The notes below the pieces were generated by a model. That model made no database searches and was not told the origin of the DNA. It saw only the letters and a list, made by a program, of their open reading frames with translations. 64,000 nucleotides of DNA from Dyella humicola (GTDB taxonomy: Bacteria; Pseudomonadota; Gammaproteobacteria; Xanthomonadales; Rhodanobacteraceae): assembly GCF_026283945.1 (NCBI RefSeq), contig NZ_JAPDPC010000001.1, positions 2,852,001 through 2,916,000 on the forward strand, given 5' to 3'. The position numbers and the translations under genes were made by a program. This document shows, piece by piece, positions 31,101 to 40,996 of the stretch (its first letter is position 1; each line of letters begins with the position of its first letter).

Positions 31101-34100
31101 GGGTTCGCGTAAATGATGGATGTGGCCATCTGTTCGTAGAGCTGCGCATCGGCCAGGCTCGCGTTGAGTTGGCGCAGCAATACCTGGCTGTGGGTCCAGG
31201 CCAGGTCGAACACGCGGTCGGCCAGATGTCGATCGCGATATTTCGCGATCAGCGCCAGGCAGGCATCGCGCGACTGGCCTACGCCAGTCACCATATCCAC
31301 CACCGCCGAACGACCAGGTTCCAGCGAGATGCGACAACGGATGGCCACGATCGGATCAAGTACCGAGCCCTGGCTATTGGACAGGCGACGGTAGTTGTCG
31401 CCCTGGCCTCTCATCACCTGGGGGCGGGCCACGCTGCATCCGCGCCCGATGAAGCGGGCGCGATCTGTCTCGTAGGAGATTTCGTCGACATCGGCGTCAT
31501 GCACCGCTATCAAATGGCACATCCACGGCACGGTCTCCTGGCTGGATCGCGGGCGCCGCGTGCAGATGATGGCCTGCAAGGCCGGTACCAGCTCGGTCTG
31601 CACAAACAGGTTGCTGAAGGCGGGGTGCATCGCGTCGGAGATGGCTGGAGCGAGCACCACCTCGGCATAGGTGGTGACTTCGATGGTCCGTCGTGTTCGG
31701 CCGCGATTGGTGAGGCGTATGCGGCGAAGCTCGATGTCGTCCTCAGGCGACACCACGATCTCGGTATGCGCGTCGAAGTCGTGCTCGCGCACGCGAAATT
31801 CAGCGCGTGCATCAGAGAAGATCGCCTCGTAGTGCTCAACGTCCTTCAGCGCCGGCTGATGCGAGCTCGACCAGAACTCGCCGCTGGCCACGTCGCGCAG
31901 GTAGCAGAACATGCCCCAGTTGTCGCAGCTGATGTCTTCCTGCCAGCGGGTGACGGCCAGCTCGCGGCAGCGGCTGTAGCCGCCACCGGCGCTACTCACC
32001 ATCACGTGATAGCGACCATTGGAGAGCAACTGCAGCGCCGGGCGCGCCCGATCCGGATCGGTAAATACGCGCAACGTCGGCTCGGGCGATGGCGCCGTCG
32101 TGACCACCGAGGGGAATTCCGTGGCGTGCACGAACTCCACCGCCGCCCTGGGTACGCGTTCCTGCAACAGCAGCAGGGTCGCCTGAAGCGAGGGGTCGGA
32201 CTCGAATCGCTTCTGCATCGGCCGGTGCTGCAGCAAGTAGTCCAGGGCCAACAAACTCATGCCCTGGTGATGCGCCATGAAAGAGCGGATGACCGCAGCC
32301 TCCTGCCCGCGTGGAAGGCGCGCAGGCGTGTAGTCAACCGCTTCGTATAGCCCGAAGCGTCCTTCCATACCATCACCTACGAGCCTGCGCAGGTTGGCAC
32401 TCGCTGCCGCGGGCGCAACCATCAACGCCAGCACCGTGGCATAAGGCGCGACCACCAACTCGTCACCCAGACCCCGCTTGAGGCCAAGGCCGGGCACACC
32501 AAAGGCACGGTATTGATAATTGAACTGGGCGTCGAGCGTGTTGTAGCCCGATTCGGAAACGCCCCATGGCCGGCCCAGTTGCGCACCATATTCGATTTGT
32601 CTTGCAACGGCGACCCGGCAGGTCTGGTCGAGCAAGGTGCCGCCATAGCTGGGCATCACCAGCATCGGCATCAGGTATTCAAACATCGAGCCCGTCCAGG
32701 ACAGCAGCACCGGCAGGCCCGCCGCCGTGGTCAGCAGCCTTCCCAACGTGAACCAGCCCTCCTGCGGCAGCTGCTCTTGCGCGATCGCCACGAAACTAGC
32801 CAGTCGCGCTTCCGACGCAAGCAGATCGTAGAAGCTGGTATCAAGCCGACGCTCGTCGACGTTGTAGCCGATGGAGAGGAGATCGCGCTGACCGTCGTAC
32901 AGAAAATCAAACTCCATCACCGCCATATCGCCGGCCTGTTTGGCGAGCCGATCGATGGCGGCCAATAGCGTGATGGCGTGCCCCTGCGCGTCGCCGTCGC
33001 TGTCCGGATCGATCAGTGAAGCCTGGCGCAAGGTCGGCAGTCGGGTTTGCCCTTCCACCATGTCGATCGCAGGCAGCAGCCTCAGTTGGCGCGTATGGCC
33101 ATCGATATCCCGGCACTGCTCCAGCAACGCCTGTGTCCAGAATTCGACCTCGGCGTTGTCCCGCGCACGGAAAGATGCCGCGACGGCTTCCGTCTCCGCC
33201 AGCAATTGCCGAGCAACCGCCTGGGCCTCGTCCATGGTCAACGGCAACGCTTCCAAGGCCGCGCGTAGCGCGAGCCGCAAGCCATCTAGCGTGTCGGTCG
33301 CCCCACCCGCGGCCAACACCGCCCTGCGCAGGACATCGAGCGTGTCTTTCAGGCCTTCGAGCAGGCGCACATCGAACAGCGCGTCATCGGCCAGGGCCAG
33401 CAAGCCCGCGCGCAACGTGAGCAGGTGCCCGGCGAGGTTTCCACTGTCTACCGAAGAGATGTAGCCCGGCGGCAACGGCCTGAGGGTGAGCGTGTCGTAC
33501 CAGTTGTAGAAATGCCCTCGATAGCGCTCCATCGACTGCATCGTGTGCAGCGCCTTCTCGGTACGGTCGAGGAGCCGGGTCAAGCTGACATAGCCAAAAT
33601 CGTAGGCCGCCATATTCGCCAGCAACGACAGGCCCATGTTGGTGGGCGACGTGCGGTGTGCCACCACGGCGACCGGCTGTTCTTGCATGTTGTCCGGAGG
33701 AAGCCAATGGTCCTCGGGGCCGACATGGGTCTCGAAGAACGCCCACGTCTTGCGCGACAGCCTGCGCAGGAAACGCAGCTCGCCAGCCGTAGGAGTAAAC
33801 GCCACGCGTGCGATGGGCCGGCTGATCCACCAGGCAAGCGCCGGCGAGACAAACCAAAGCAGCAGGAAAGGACTGGCAACGGAAAACATGGTCGGTTGCC
33901 ACCGAAAAAGCGCTGCAGCCACGGCAATGGACAGTGCCGGCGCGATCCACATCAGGCGGCAGAACACAGCCAGGCTCCCCGCGCTGGATCGCTCGGTGTC
34001 CCTGGAGACGCTCCACTGAAGCATGCGACGTCGGCTGACACAAATGCGCCACAGGGTGCGAACGATCGCGTCGAGGCTGTAGAGCGCCTCGTGCGGCAGC

Positions 34101-36841
34101 CAGGCCAGCAATACCAGCGCATGCAGGAAGTGCTGGCCGCTGGACTGAAGCGCGACGCGAACATGCTGACCGAGCCGCATGTCGCGCGACTTCCTCAACA
34201 GGTCGACCAGCGAGGCAAACAGCGGCGGCACCAGGACGACCGCCAGAATCGCAGCAGTCCACCACGGCCGCCGGGGCAGCCCCAACCAGCCGACCAGAAA
34301 AAGGGCCAGCAGCGAAGCCGGCACCAGGCTTCGACGCAGGTTGTCAAAGATCTTCCAGCGAGAGAGTGTCGACAGTGGATTCCATTCGCGTCGCCCATCC
34401 TGCGTGGGCGTGCGCAGCATCAACCAGGGCAACAGTTGCCAGTCACCGCGAATCCAGCGATGACGACGACTCACGTCGGCGCTGTAGCGAGACGGATACT
34501 CCTCGTAGAGTTCCACGTCGCTGATCAGTCCCGAGCGCGCATAGCAGCCTTCCAGCAAGTCATGACTGAGAATGCTGTTGTCGGGGAAGCGCCCACCCAT
34601 GGTGGATTCAAACGCTTCCACGTCATAGATGCCCTTGCCTATGAAGGACCCTTCACGAAAGAGATCCTGGTAGACGTCGGAAACCGCCCGCGTATACGGG
34701 TCAATGCCGGCGCTACTGCTGAACAATCGCGTATAGGCAGATCGCGTTGCACTGGCCAGACTCAGACCGACCCGGGGTTGCAGAATGCCGTAACCCGAGA
34801 CGACGCGCCGGCGGCCGGTATCAATCACCGGTCGGTTGAGTGGATGGTCCATGGCGCCGACGAACTGGTGTGCCGAATCGCGAGGCAGCTGGGTGTCCGT
34901 GTCCAGCGTAATGACGTACTTCATTTCGCCAAGCAGGTCGCGGCGACCGACGATCATCAGGAACCGATCGGCGCTGCCTCCGCGCAAGAGTGCGTTGAGT
35001 TCAGCGAGTTTTCCTCGCTTCCGTTCGTATCCCATCCACAGCTTGTCGGCCGGCTCCCAGCGGCGAGGCCGATGTAACAGGAAGAAGCGGTCGCGCTCCG
35101 TTTCGGCATAGGTCGCATTGAGCGCCTCGATACGCTGCCGGGCTAATGCCAGCAACGAGGCGTCCTGCTCCAGGACCTCCTCCCGCGCATCGGCAAAATC
35201 GGACAGCAGCGCGAAATGCAGGAACCGGTCGCGGTTGGCCAGAAAACGCACCTCCAGTCCATCGATGAGGTCGTCCACGTCCTGCTGATTTGAAAACAGC
35301 GAGGGAACCACGACCAGCGTGCGCGCATGCTCGGGCAGGCCGGAGGAGTAGTCCATGCGCGGCAGCATTTGCGGCTTTATCGTGACGGTCACGAGCCAGT
35401 TCACCAGCGCAATGGATAACTGGCTGGCGGCCAACCCAAGAGGGACAGCCATGACGACGTATAGCCAGGTTCGTACGCCGGCCTGCTGCAGGGCCGACAC
35501 CAGGGGCCACGTGAGCAGCACCGTAACGAGCAGGATCAAACCCAGGAAGAGCTTGAGCGGCGGCCGCAAAAAGAAGGGATGCCAGGCGACCGCCGAGGTT
35601 CGACCCGATCCGATACGCCGCTCCAGGCTGGGAAGGCCCTTGTCGACGAGAAACCAACCGATATGCGCCTCGATGGACGCCCGACCCGCCTGCGTAGCGC
35701 TGTCGAGCGACAGATCCAAGGCAGCTCGCGCCACCTCGCCTTCCGCAAGCGCATTCCGCCGGGCAAGCCGTTCCACCACGTGGCGGTAGTGATCTCGCGT
35801 AGCGAAATCCATCTTCGGATAAACGCCCGCTGGATCCAGACGTAGCGTGTGCTCGACAACACTCGTGCTTTCCACGAATTCGCGCCAATCCGTGGCCGAC
35901 AGCATGCGAAGGCTGCCGATGCTGTTGCCAATGGAAACCTGATCAGCTGCTTGCTGCTGGGCCTCCATTTGCACGAGATGCTCAATGCTCAGGCCTGATT
36001 CGGCGAGCCGTTGCTCAATCCAGTTCAGCGGTAGCGCCAACGCCGGCCCTTGCCCTTGCAGTCGTCGGGTCAGTTCGGCAACGAAGGAACTGGACATCGA
36101 TGGATCCGATCGCGCCATGTCGGCAACCGCGAGCACAACGCTTTTGGGATCTCGTTCGGTAATTTCGGTCATCCGGTCAGCCCATTGGGCCGCCAGGTTT
36201 CGGTCATTCCACTCGACCATGACGCGGGCGGCCACGCGGCGCAGGTTCTCTATCAAGGCCAGCCGCAGCATGATGGGAATGGCCCAGAGCTCGCCCAAGG
36301 TCAGCGGCGACACTGTCTGATAGGAGGCGATGAAGAGCCCGAGGCTCTCGTTGCCCACCCGGCCGTCGCCGTGCGAGATCGTCTCGAGCGCGATGTCGTA
36401 GACGCGGGGAAGTCCTGCCGACGCACCGCTCAAGAGACTCGGAAGCTCTCGGCTATAGCCCCTGGGCAAATGCCGCTGCGCAATGCGCACCTGCTCTTCG
36501 ACCAGGTAGTAGTTGTCGAGCAACCACTCGCCCGCCGGAGTGACGCGACGACCACTTCGAATGGCGTGCGTCAGCTTTTCGCAAGCGCGCGCCAAGACCA
36601 GCTTATTGTCCGCGAGACGCGCCAGCAGGGAGTTTGCCTTCGACTCGGCAATGGTTCGATGCCTGCCCGCCAGAACCGCTCCGTACAGATCCATTTGATC
36701 GGCACTGAATAGCTCCGATCGAAGTGCCGGTTGCTGTTCGATGCTCTCGCGAGACGTGGACGGTCGACGTAGCGCGACCCAGGGCGGACGAATCTTGACG
36801 GAGGCGAGTGGGTTGCTGATCTTCAAAGTTCGCTGTCCCAT
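28187..36841 (-). CDS. ndvB: Cyclic beta-1,2-glucan synthase-like giant protein (NdvB)
   Basis: A protein of about 2884 residues, the usual size of cyclic beta-1,2-glucan synthases of the inner membrane. Membrane segments lie at about 420-490, 837-880 and 960-1003. The GT84 region between them has a DxD-type motif TLDTDTQLPRDS (near 645) and RHRWIRGDWQ (near 795). A glycoamylase-like cyclisation domain spans about 1050-1535 (MAHHQGMSLLALDYLL near its end). The C-terminus is a two-sandwich GH94 module with GAGDWNDGMN near 2560. ATG 36841 was chosen; a GTG at 36979 would extend it. No NdvA-type exporter is in the window. It heads the run into zwf. Confidence 0.93.
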   Translation of the reverse strand: MGQRTLKISNPLASVKIRPPWVALRRPSTSRESIEQQPALRSELFSADQMDLYGAVLAGRHRTIAESKANSLLARLADNKLVLARACEKLTHAIRSGRRVTPAGEWLLDNYYLVEEQVRIAQRHLPRGYSRELPSLLSGASAGLPRVYDIALETISHGDGRVGNESLGLFIASYQTVSPLTLGELWAIPIMLRLALIENLRRVAARVMVEWNDRNLAAQWADRMTEITERDPKSVVLAVADMARSDPSMSSSFVAELTRRLQGQGPALALPLNWIEQRLAESGLSIEHLVQMEAQQQAADQVSIGNSIGSLRMLSATDWREFVESTSVVEHTLRLDPAGVYPKMDFATRDHYRHVVERLARRNALAEGEVARAALDLSLDSATQAGRASIEAHIGWFLVDKGLPSLERRIGSGRTSAVAWHPFFLRPPLKLFLGLILLVTVLLTWPLVSALQQAGVRTWLYVVMAVPLGLAASQLSIALVNWLVTVTIKPQMLPRMDYSSGLPEHARTLVVVPSLFSNQQDVDDLIDGLEVRFLANRDRFLHFALLSDFADAREEVLEQDASLLALARQRIEALNATYAETERDRFFLLHRPRRWEPADKLWMGYERKRGKLAELNALLRGGSADRFLMIVGRRDLLGEMKYVITLDTDTQLPRDSAHQFVGAMDHPLNRPVIDTGRRRVVSGYGILQPRVGLSLASATRSAYTRLFSSSAGIDPYTRAVSDVYQDLFREGSFIGKGIYDVEAFESTMGGRFPDNSILSHDLLEGCYARSGLISDVELYEEYPSRYSADVSRRHRWIRGDWQLLPWLMLRTPTQDGRREWNPLSTLSRWKIFDNLRRSLVPASLLALFLVGWLGLPRRPWWTAAILAVVLVPPLFASLVDLLRKSRDMRLGQHVRVALQSSGQHFLHALVLLAWLPHEALYSLDAIVRTLWRICVSRRRMLQWSVSRDTERSSAGSLAVFCRLMWIAPALSIAVAAALFRWQPTMFSVASPFLLLWFVSPALAWWISRPIARVAFTPTAGELRFLRRLSRKTWAFFETHVGPEDHWLPPDNMQEQPVAVVAHRTSPTNMGLSLLANMAAYDFGYVSLTRLLDRTEKALHTMQSMERYRGHFYNWYDTLTLRPLPPGYISSVDSGNLAGHLLTLRAGLLALADDALFDVRLLEGLKDTLDVLRRAVLAAGGATDTLDGLRLALRAALEALPLTMDEAQAVARQLLAETEAVAASFRARDNAEVEFWTQALLEQCRDIDGHTRQLRLLPAIDMVEGQTRLPTLRQASLIDPDSDGDAQGHAITLLAAIDRLAKQAGDMAVMEFDFLYDGQRDLLSIGYNVDERRLDTSFYDLLASEARLASFVAIAQEQLPQEGWFTLGRLLTTAAGLPVLLSWTGSMFEYLMPMLVMPSYGGTLLDQTCRVAVARQIEYGAQLGRPWGVSESGYNTLDAQFNYQYRAFGVPGLGLKRGLGDELVVAPYATVLALMVAPAAASANLRRLVGDGMEGRFGLYEAVDYTPARLPRGQEAAVIRSFMAHHQGMSLLALDYLLQHRPMQKRFESDPSLQATLLLLQERVPRAAVEFVHATEFPSVVTTAPSPEPTLRVFTDPDRARPALQLLSNGRYHVMVSSAGGGYSRCRELAVTRWQEDISCDNWGMFCYLRDVASGEFWSSSHQPALKDVEHYEAIFSDARAEFRVREHDFDAHTEIVVSPEDDIELRRIRLTNRGRTRRTIEVTTYAEVVLAPAISDAMHPAFSNLFVQTELVPALQAIICTRRPRSSQETVPWMCHLIAVHDADVDEISYETDRARFIGRGCSVARPQVMRGQGDNYRRLSNSQGSVLDPIVAIRCRISLEPGRSAVVDMVTGVGQSRDACLALIAKYRDRHLADRVFDLAWTHSQVLLRQLNASLADAQLYEQMATSIIYANPTLRAETGILRANRRGQSGLWGQSISGDLPIALVHIADLSNIELVRQMVQAHAYWRLKGLTVDLVVWNEDHAGYRQQLQDMIMGLIASGVEASLIDRPGGIFVRSVQQISNEDRILVQAAARLVLFDNAGNLAEQVGRRRLRTRPAPLRITGSYGDAPELESPPSSTQEALSLTNPYGGFSADGSEYVIDLEEGKPTPAPWSNVLANPQFGCVVSESGGSYTWAENAHEFRLTPWANDPVTDASGEAIYLRDEQSGHYWSPTPLPRRGRGPYRTRHGFGYSVFEHDERGIHTELWTYVDLESPVKFNVLKIRNKSGRARRLSATGYVEWVLGDLRSRTAMHVVTETDPVTGAIFARNAYNMEFSGRVAFFDLHHHARTLTGDRTEFLGRNGHRHAPAAMANARLSGQVGAGLDPCAALQLAFELDDGDEYEIIFRLGVASDAKAASDMVQRLRGQGTATAALDAVRMHWRWTLGKVQVQTPDPAVNVLANGWLMYQTMACRFFARSGYYQSGGAFGFRDQLQDSMAMIYASPHRVRQHLLLCAAHQFVEGDVQHWWHPPLDRGVRTHCSDDYLWLPLATSRYVLTTGDDGVLDESAGYLEGRPVNPDEESYYDLPARSELHESLYEHCVRAIRHAAPRGVHGLPLIGAGDWNDGMNKVGEHGRGESVWLGFFLYDVLLRFAPIARRRGDVPFATYCEAEAAKLQVNLESHAWDGAWYRRAYFDDGTPLGSSGNDECRIDSIAQSWSVLSGAAGEARTRQAMQSLDQHLVRRDEGLIQLLDPPFDRSKLDPGYIKGYVPGVRENGGQYTHAAIWATMAFAKLGDGARAWELLRMINPVNHGLTGEAIDTYKVEPYVVSADVYAVPPHVGRGGWSWYTGSAGWMYRLIVESLLGLRLEGERLCITPVLPPDWASFKLDYRHHETDYHITVTRTDDLIDGIRLSLDGRPQVDQCILLFDDGRDHYVDVRLPRAV

Positions 36842-37133
36842 CGGGAGATCTTTCGGTGCGGCAAGTGCCCGCAAGAAGATGCCGATGCTGGCATGCGTTA
36901 GCCCTACGCCGGGAACGCCAGGCTGTTGTAACCCACGCCTAGGGACGGTTGCGTGAAAGCCTCCGTCGCCGCAAGCCACCCTTCGTTACCCATACGCCCC
37001 GCGTTCACCGCGACGCCAGCCGCACGTTTCCAGCGCGCACTCATCAACTGTCACTCGCGCCGAGACGTCGCTCCTTCGCGGCCGATTCACGCCATGACGT
37101 GCACGATCACGGCACCGCCTGGGCTTAGGAGGA

Positions 37134-37151
37134 CCACCGACTTTTCGGTGG
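37134..37151 (+). promoter_or_regulatory. Leader hairpin upstream of ornithine decarboxylase
   Basis: The perfect 7-bp stem CCACCGA/TCGGTGG with loop CTTT lies about 60 nt before the decarboxylase start and directly follows AGGAGG. There is no T-run, so it is not an intrinsic terminator. A leader-RNA control element is possible, as known for speF in enterobacteria, but no leader peptide is evident. The remaining divergent region 36842-37209 shows no gene. Confidence 0.35.
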
Positions 37152-37209
37152 AGTCCAGCCGCTACCGGCGAAAATCAGCCTGCCTTGCCCCTCCTAGAGA
37201 GTGGTAACG

Positions 37210-39462
37210 ATGAGCATCCCTTTGATCCACTATTTTCGCATCCTCGTTGCTGGCGAGCAGGCCGAGGAAGTCAGCAGCATCATCGAACAGGATCTGCATT
37301 TCAGGACCATGGTGGTGCCGCCTACGGGCATCGCCGAGGCGATCCGCTCCGGCGCCGACCTCGGCGCCATCGTGGTGTCGCGCGCACTGGCGCCGGCCGC
37401 GATTGTCGCGCGCGACGAGCGCGGCCTACGCATGCCTATTTTCATGATCAGCGACCGTCATGACGAAACCTTCGCCGATCCGTTTCTGAAATCCCTTGAT
37501 GGCATCGTCATCGCCGATCTGGAAAGCCGCGATTTCTACGAAAAGCGCCTTGTGTCCTCGGTGGAACAGTACGTATCGAGTCTGTTGACACCGTTTTTCG
37601 GGACGCTAATGCAGTACGACTTCGACGCGAACCGCACATGGGCCTGCCCCGGACACCAGGGCGGCCAGATGTTCATGCGCCATCCGGTGGGCCGCCTGTT
37701 CTACGAGCACATGGGAGAAAACGTCTTTCGCGACGACATCTGCAACGCCATGGTTTCGCTCGGCGACCTGCTGATTCACGAGGGACCCGCACTCGCCGCA
37801 CAACAAGCGGCCGCCCGCGTGTTCAAGGCGGACAGGACTTATTTCGTGCTGAACGGCACTTCGGCCTCGAACAAAGTGGTCAACACGGCGCTGCTCACCA
37901 GCAGGGACATCGTCCTGTTTGATCGCAACAACCACAAGTCGAACCATCACGGCGCGCTGGTCTTCGCCGGCGCCATACCGATCTATTTGGAGACCGATCG
38001 CAACGGCTTCGGCATGGTAGGTCCGATCGATTGGTCAGCCTTCGACGAGGATGCCATACGCAAAAAGATCAAGCACCACCCGCGCCTCAAGGGTACCGAC
38101 GCGTGGAAACGCGAGCGCCCCATCCGCGTAGCCATCATCGAGCAATGCACCTACGACGGTACCGTGTACAACGCCAGAAAGGTGCTGGAGAAGATCGGCC
38201 ATCTTTGCGAGTACATCCATTTCGACGAAGCCTGGGCGGGTTTCGGCGCTTTCCATCCGCTGATGAAGGATCACTTCGGCATGAGCCTATGCGTGACCGA
38301 CAAGGACCCCGGGATCATCGCCACGCAGTCGACGCACAAGCAGTTGGCGGGTTTCTCGCAAGCCTCGCAGATCCACGTTAAGGACGCACACATTCGCCAA
38401 CAGCGCTTTCGCCTGAACCACAAGCGGTTCAATGAGATGTTCATGCTGCAGGCGTCGACATCGCCGTTCTATCCGTTGTTCTCAAGTCTCGACGTCAACG
38501 CTCAGATGCATGCCGACAAGGCCGGACGCGTGCTCTGGGACGACATGGTGAAGCTGGGCATCGAAGCCCGGAAGGCGATCCGAAGGCGCTTCACTGGCTT
38601 TATCAATCCGTTCGTGCCCGATACGGTGAAGTACCAGGGCGAACGCACGAAATGGGAAGACGTGCCCACCGAGGTACTCGCCGCCGAGCAGGAGTATTGG
38701 CAGCTCGACCCGAACGAGAAGTGGCATGGCTACAGCCACCTTGGCCCGGATGTGGCAATGGTGGACCCGACCAAACTCATGCTGACCACGCCGGGCATCG
38801 ACCCCAGAACGGGCGGCTACGCCAGCACCGGCATACCCGCCACGATTCTCGCCAATTACCTGCGCGAAAACCACGTCATTCCGGAGAAGAACGATCTCAA
38901 CAGCATCCTGTTTCTCATGACGCCGGCGGTGGGCGAAGGCAAGATGGCGATGCTGCTGGCTGCCCTGGAGCGCTTCCGGGATCACTACGATGCGGACAAC
39001 CCGCTGACCGAGGTATTGCCGGGTGTTTCACAGAAGTATCCCAAGCGATACCGAGGCTACACGGTGCGCCAGCTTGCGCAGGAGATGCACGATTTCTATG
39101 CATCGAAGAATGTCAAAGAGCTGCAGCGGCTGAGTTTTCGGCATGAGTCCTTTCCCGAACAAGCCATGTCGGCGCGCGATGCCAACGAAGCACTCGTTGG
39201 CGGCCATATCGACTTCGTGCCCATAAACGAAGTGTCGGGACGGATCGCGGCCACGCTGGCGCTGATCTATCCCCCTGGCATTGGCATAGTCGTACCGGGC
39301 GAACGCTATGACGAACGCGCCAAACCCATGATCGACTACTTCCTCGCGTTCGAGGAAAGCTGCAATCGTTTCCCAGGCTTCTCCTATGAGGTACAGGGCG
39401 TCTATCAGGTGTCCGAGGGCGGCAGAATCCGGTTCTATACCTACGTGGTCAAGGAGGCCTGA
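37210..39462 (+). CDS. speF: Ornithine decarboxylase, inducible type
   Basis: A 750-residue fold-I PLP decarboxylase with the full SpeF/SpeC architecture: an N-terminal wing (receiver-like) domain (about 1-120), the PLP domain and a C-terminal domain. The PLP lysine is Lys377 in TQSTHKQLAGFSQ. Ornithine-type landmarks are CPGHQGGQMFMRHP, NGTSASNKVV, LFDRNNHKSNHHGAL, TYDGTVYNARKVLEKIGHL and RENHVIPEKNDLNSILF. It makes putrescine while consuming a proton. AGAGAG upstream supports ATG 37210 over a GTG at 37201. The cognate antiporter is probably the PotE-like gene at 48217, about 9 kb away and not adjacent as in enterobacteria. Confidence 0.92.
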   Translation: MSIPLIHYFRILVAGEQAEEVSSIIEQDLHFRTMVVPPTGIAEAIRSGADLGAIVVSRALAPAAIVARDERGLRMPIFMISDRHDETFADPFLKSLDGIVIADLESRDFYEKRLVSSVEQYVSSLLTPFFGTLMQYDFDANRTWACPGHQGGQMFMRHPVGRLFYEHMGENVFRDDICNAMVSLGDLLIHEGPALAAQQAAARVFKADRTYFVLNGTSASNKVVNTALLTSRDIVLFDRNNHKSNHHGALVFAGAIPIYLETDRNGFGMVGPIDWSAFDEDAIRKKIKHHPRLKGTDAWKRERPIRVAIIEQCTYDGTVYNARKVLEKIGHLCEYIHFDEAWAGFGAFHPLMKDHFGMSLCVTDKDPGIIATQSTHKQLAGFSQASQIHVKDAHIRQQRFRLNHKRFNEMFMLQASTSPFYPLFSSLDVNAQMHADKAGRVLWDDMVKLGIEARKAIRRRFTGFINPFVPDTVKYQGERTKWEDVPTEVLAAEQEYWQLDPNEKWHGYSHLGPDVAMVDPTKLMLTTPGIDPRTGGYASTGIPATILANYLRENHVIPEKNDLNSILFLMTPAVGEGKMAMLLAALERFRDHYDADNPLTEVLPGVSQKYPKRYRGYTVRQLAQEMHDFYASKNVKELQRLSFRHESFPEQAMSARDANEALVGGHIDFVPINEVSGRIAATLALIYPPGIGIVVPGERYDERAKPMIDYFLAFEESCNRFPGFSYEVQGVYQVSEGGRIRFYTYVVKEA

Positions 39463-39534
39463 ACCGGTCGTGCGAGAGGAACAGCTAAAGCCGAGGGAGG
39501 GCTCTCGAAACCAGGCGCGGAGGAAGTGAATCCG

Positions 39535-40995
39535 TCACTTTTGCTGCGGCGATGCCGAGCCATTTGCCGGCATCGCAGTTTCGGGCGCCTTGTTGGATGC
39601 CACAGATGCATGGTCCACCGGCCATCCGTAGCCGAACGCCTTGTAGACGTTCACGACCTGGATAAGGCGTGATGCTTGCAGACCCGATTGCGACAACTGG
39701 GCGTTGAACAAGCTGCGCTCGGCGTCGACTACCTCCAGGTAGCTGGTATAGCCACCTTCGTTTAGCGCGCGCGACAGCGACGCATACTGCTCCAGCGCCC
39801 TGACTTGCCGATCGACGGCTGCCAGCTGTTCCCCGGTTTGTTGTTCGCCTACGAGCGCATCTTCAACGTCGGCGAATGCGCTCTGTATCGTTGACTGATA
39901 GGAGAACAGCGCTTCCTGTTGGCGTGCCTCCGCCTGCTTGACCGTGCCCGCAATGGCCCCGGCGGTGAAGATCGGCACGGACGCCGCGCCGGCATACGAC
40001 CACAGTTTCGCCGGCCCACTCCATAACGAAGACAGCGCGGTACTCGCCGCACCGAACACGCCCGTGAGGCTGATGGTTGGAAAGTATTGTGCTCGCGCAG
40101 CACCGATCTGCGCATTCGCCGAAACCAGGGCCTGCTCTGCCTGGCGAATGTCGGGACGCTGATCCAGCAGCGACGAAGGCAGGCCCGCCGGAATGCTCGG
40201 CACGAGGATCTGGTCGATAGGCTTGCCGCGAGGGATCGGCCCCGGGTTCTGGCCGAGCAAGAGCGACAAGGCGTTTTCCTGCTGGGCAATCTGCTGCACG
40301 AAGTCGTGCTCCGACGCGAGGGCAACCGCGTATTCGGAGTCCGCCTGGCTGACCTGGACCTGCGATACCACGCCGCCCTCAAAGCGTTCCCGGTACAGCT
40401 TCAGCGCCTCGGCACGGCTTTCGACCGTGGCGCGTGAAATGATCAGGCGCTGATCAAGATCGCGCAGGCTGATATAGGCCGTCGCGACACTGGCCTCCAG
40501 CGAGATCAGCGTCGCGTCGCGCGCGTACTCCGTACCTAGCAGGTCGGCGCGGGCCGATTCGCGCAGGCGGCGCAAGCGCCCAAACAAATCAATCTCCCAC
40601 GAGGCCATCACGCTCGCCTGCACTTCCGTAGCTTCATACTCGCGCGTCAATGGCGTGGCCGGTTGCCGCTCGCGACCACCGGAAAGGCCGGCGGAGAGCT
40701 GCGGATAGAGCGCCGAGCGGGTGGTCATCAAGCGGCCGTAATACTCGTCCACGCGCGCTGCGGCGACCAGCAAATCCTTGTTGTGCTCAATCGCCTGCTG
40801 AATCAGCGCATCCAGCACGGGGTCATTGAATTGGGACCACCACGCCGCCGTGCTCGTCTGCATGGCCTGGACATCCGCATAGCGATACGTGACAGGCGTC
40901 TCGACGGTCGGCCGGTGATAGTCGGGCCCGACAGCGCAGCCATAAAGGGTCACGCTGCATGCCACCCAAGACCAGCATAGCCACGAGCGTCGCAT
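39535..40995 (-). CDS. Outer membrane efflux lipoprotein (OprM/NodT family)
   Basis: A 486-residue TolC-like channel. Lipobox LYGC (Cys20) predicts lipidation. Two outer-membrane-efflux repeats are visible (WWSQFNDPVLDALIQQAI, SWEIDLFGRLRRLRESARADLL, SSLLDQRPDIRQAEQALVSANAQIGAARAQYFP broken over two strands of the repeat). It is the third gene of an adaptor-permease-channel RND operon, with ATG 1 bp after the permease stop and a GGAGGG site inside the permease end. Confidence 0.93.
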   Translation of the reverse strand: MRRSWLCWSWVACSVTLYGCAVGPDYHRPTVETPVTYRYADVQAMQTSTAAWWSQFNDPVLDALIQQAIEHNKDLLVAAARVDEYYGRLMTTRSALYPQLSAGLSGGRERQPATPLTREYEATEVQASVMASWEIDLFGRLRRLRESARADLLGTEYARDATLISLEASVATAYISLRDLDQRLIISRATVESRAEALKLYRERFEGGVVSQVQVSQADSEYAVALASEHDFVQQIAQQENALSLLLGQNPGPIPRGKPIDQILVPSIPAGLPSSLLDQRPDIRQAEQALVSANAQIGAARAQYFPTISLTGVFGAASTALSSLWSGPAKLWSYAGAASVPIFTAGAIAGTVKQAEARQQEALFSYQSTIQSAFADVEDALVGEQQTGEQLAAVDRQVRALEQYASLSRALNEGGYTSYLEVVDAERSLFNAQLSQSGLQASRLIQVVNVYKAFGYGWPVDHASVASNKAPETAMPANGSASPQQK

Positions 40996-40996
40996 C

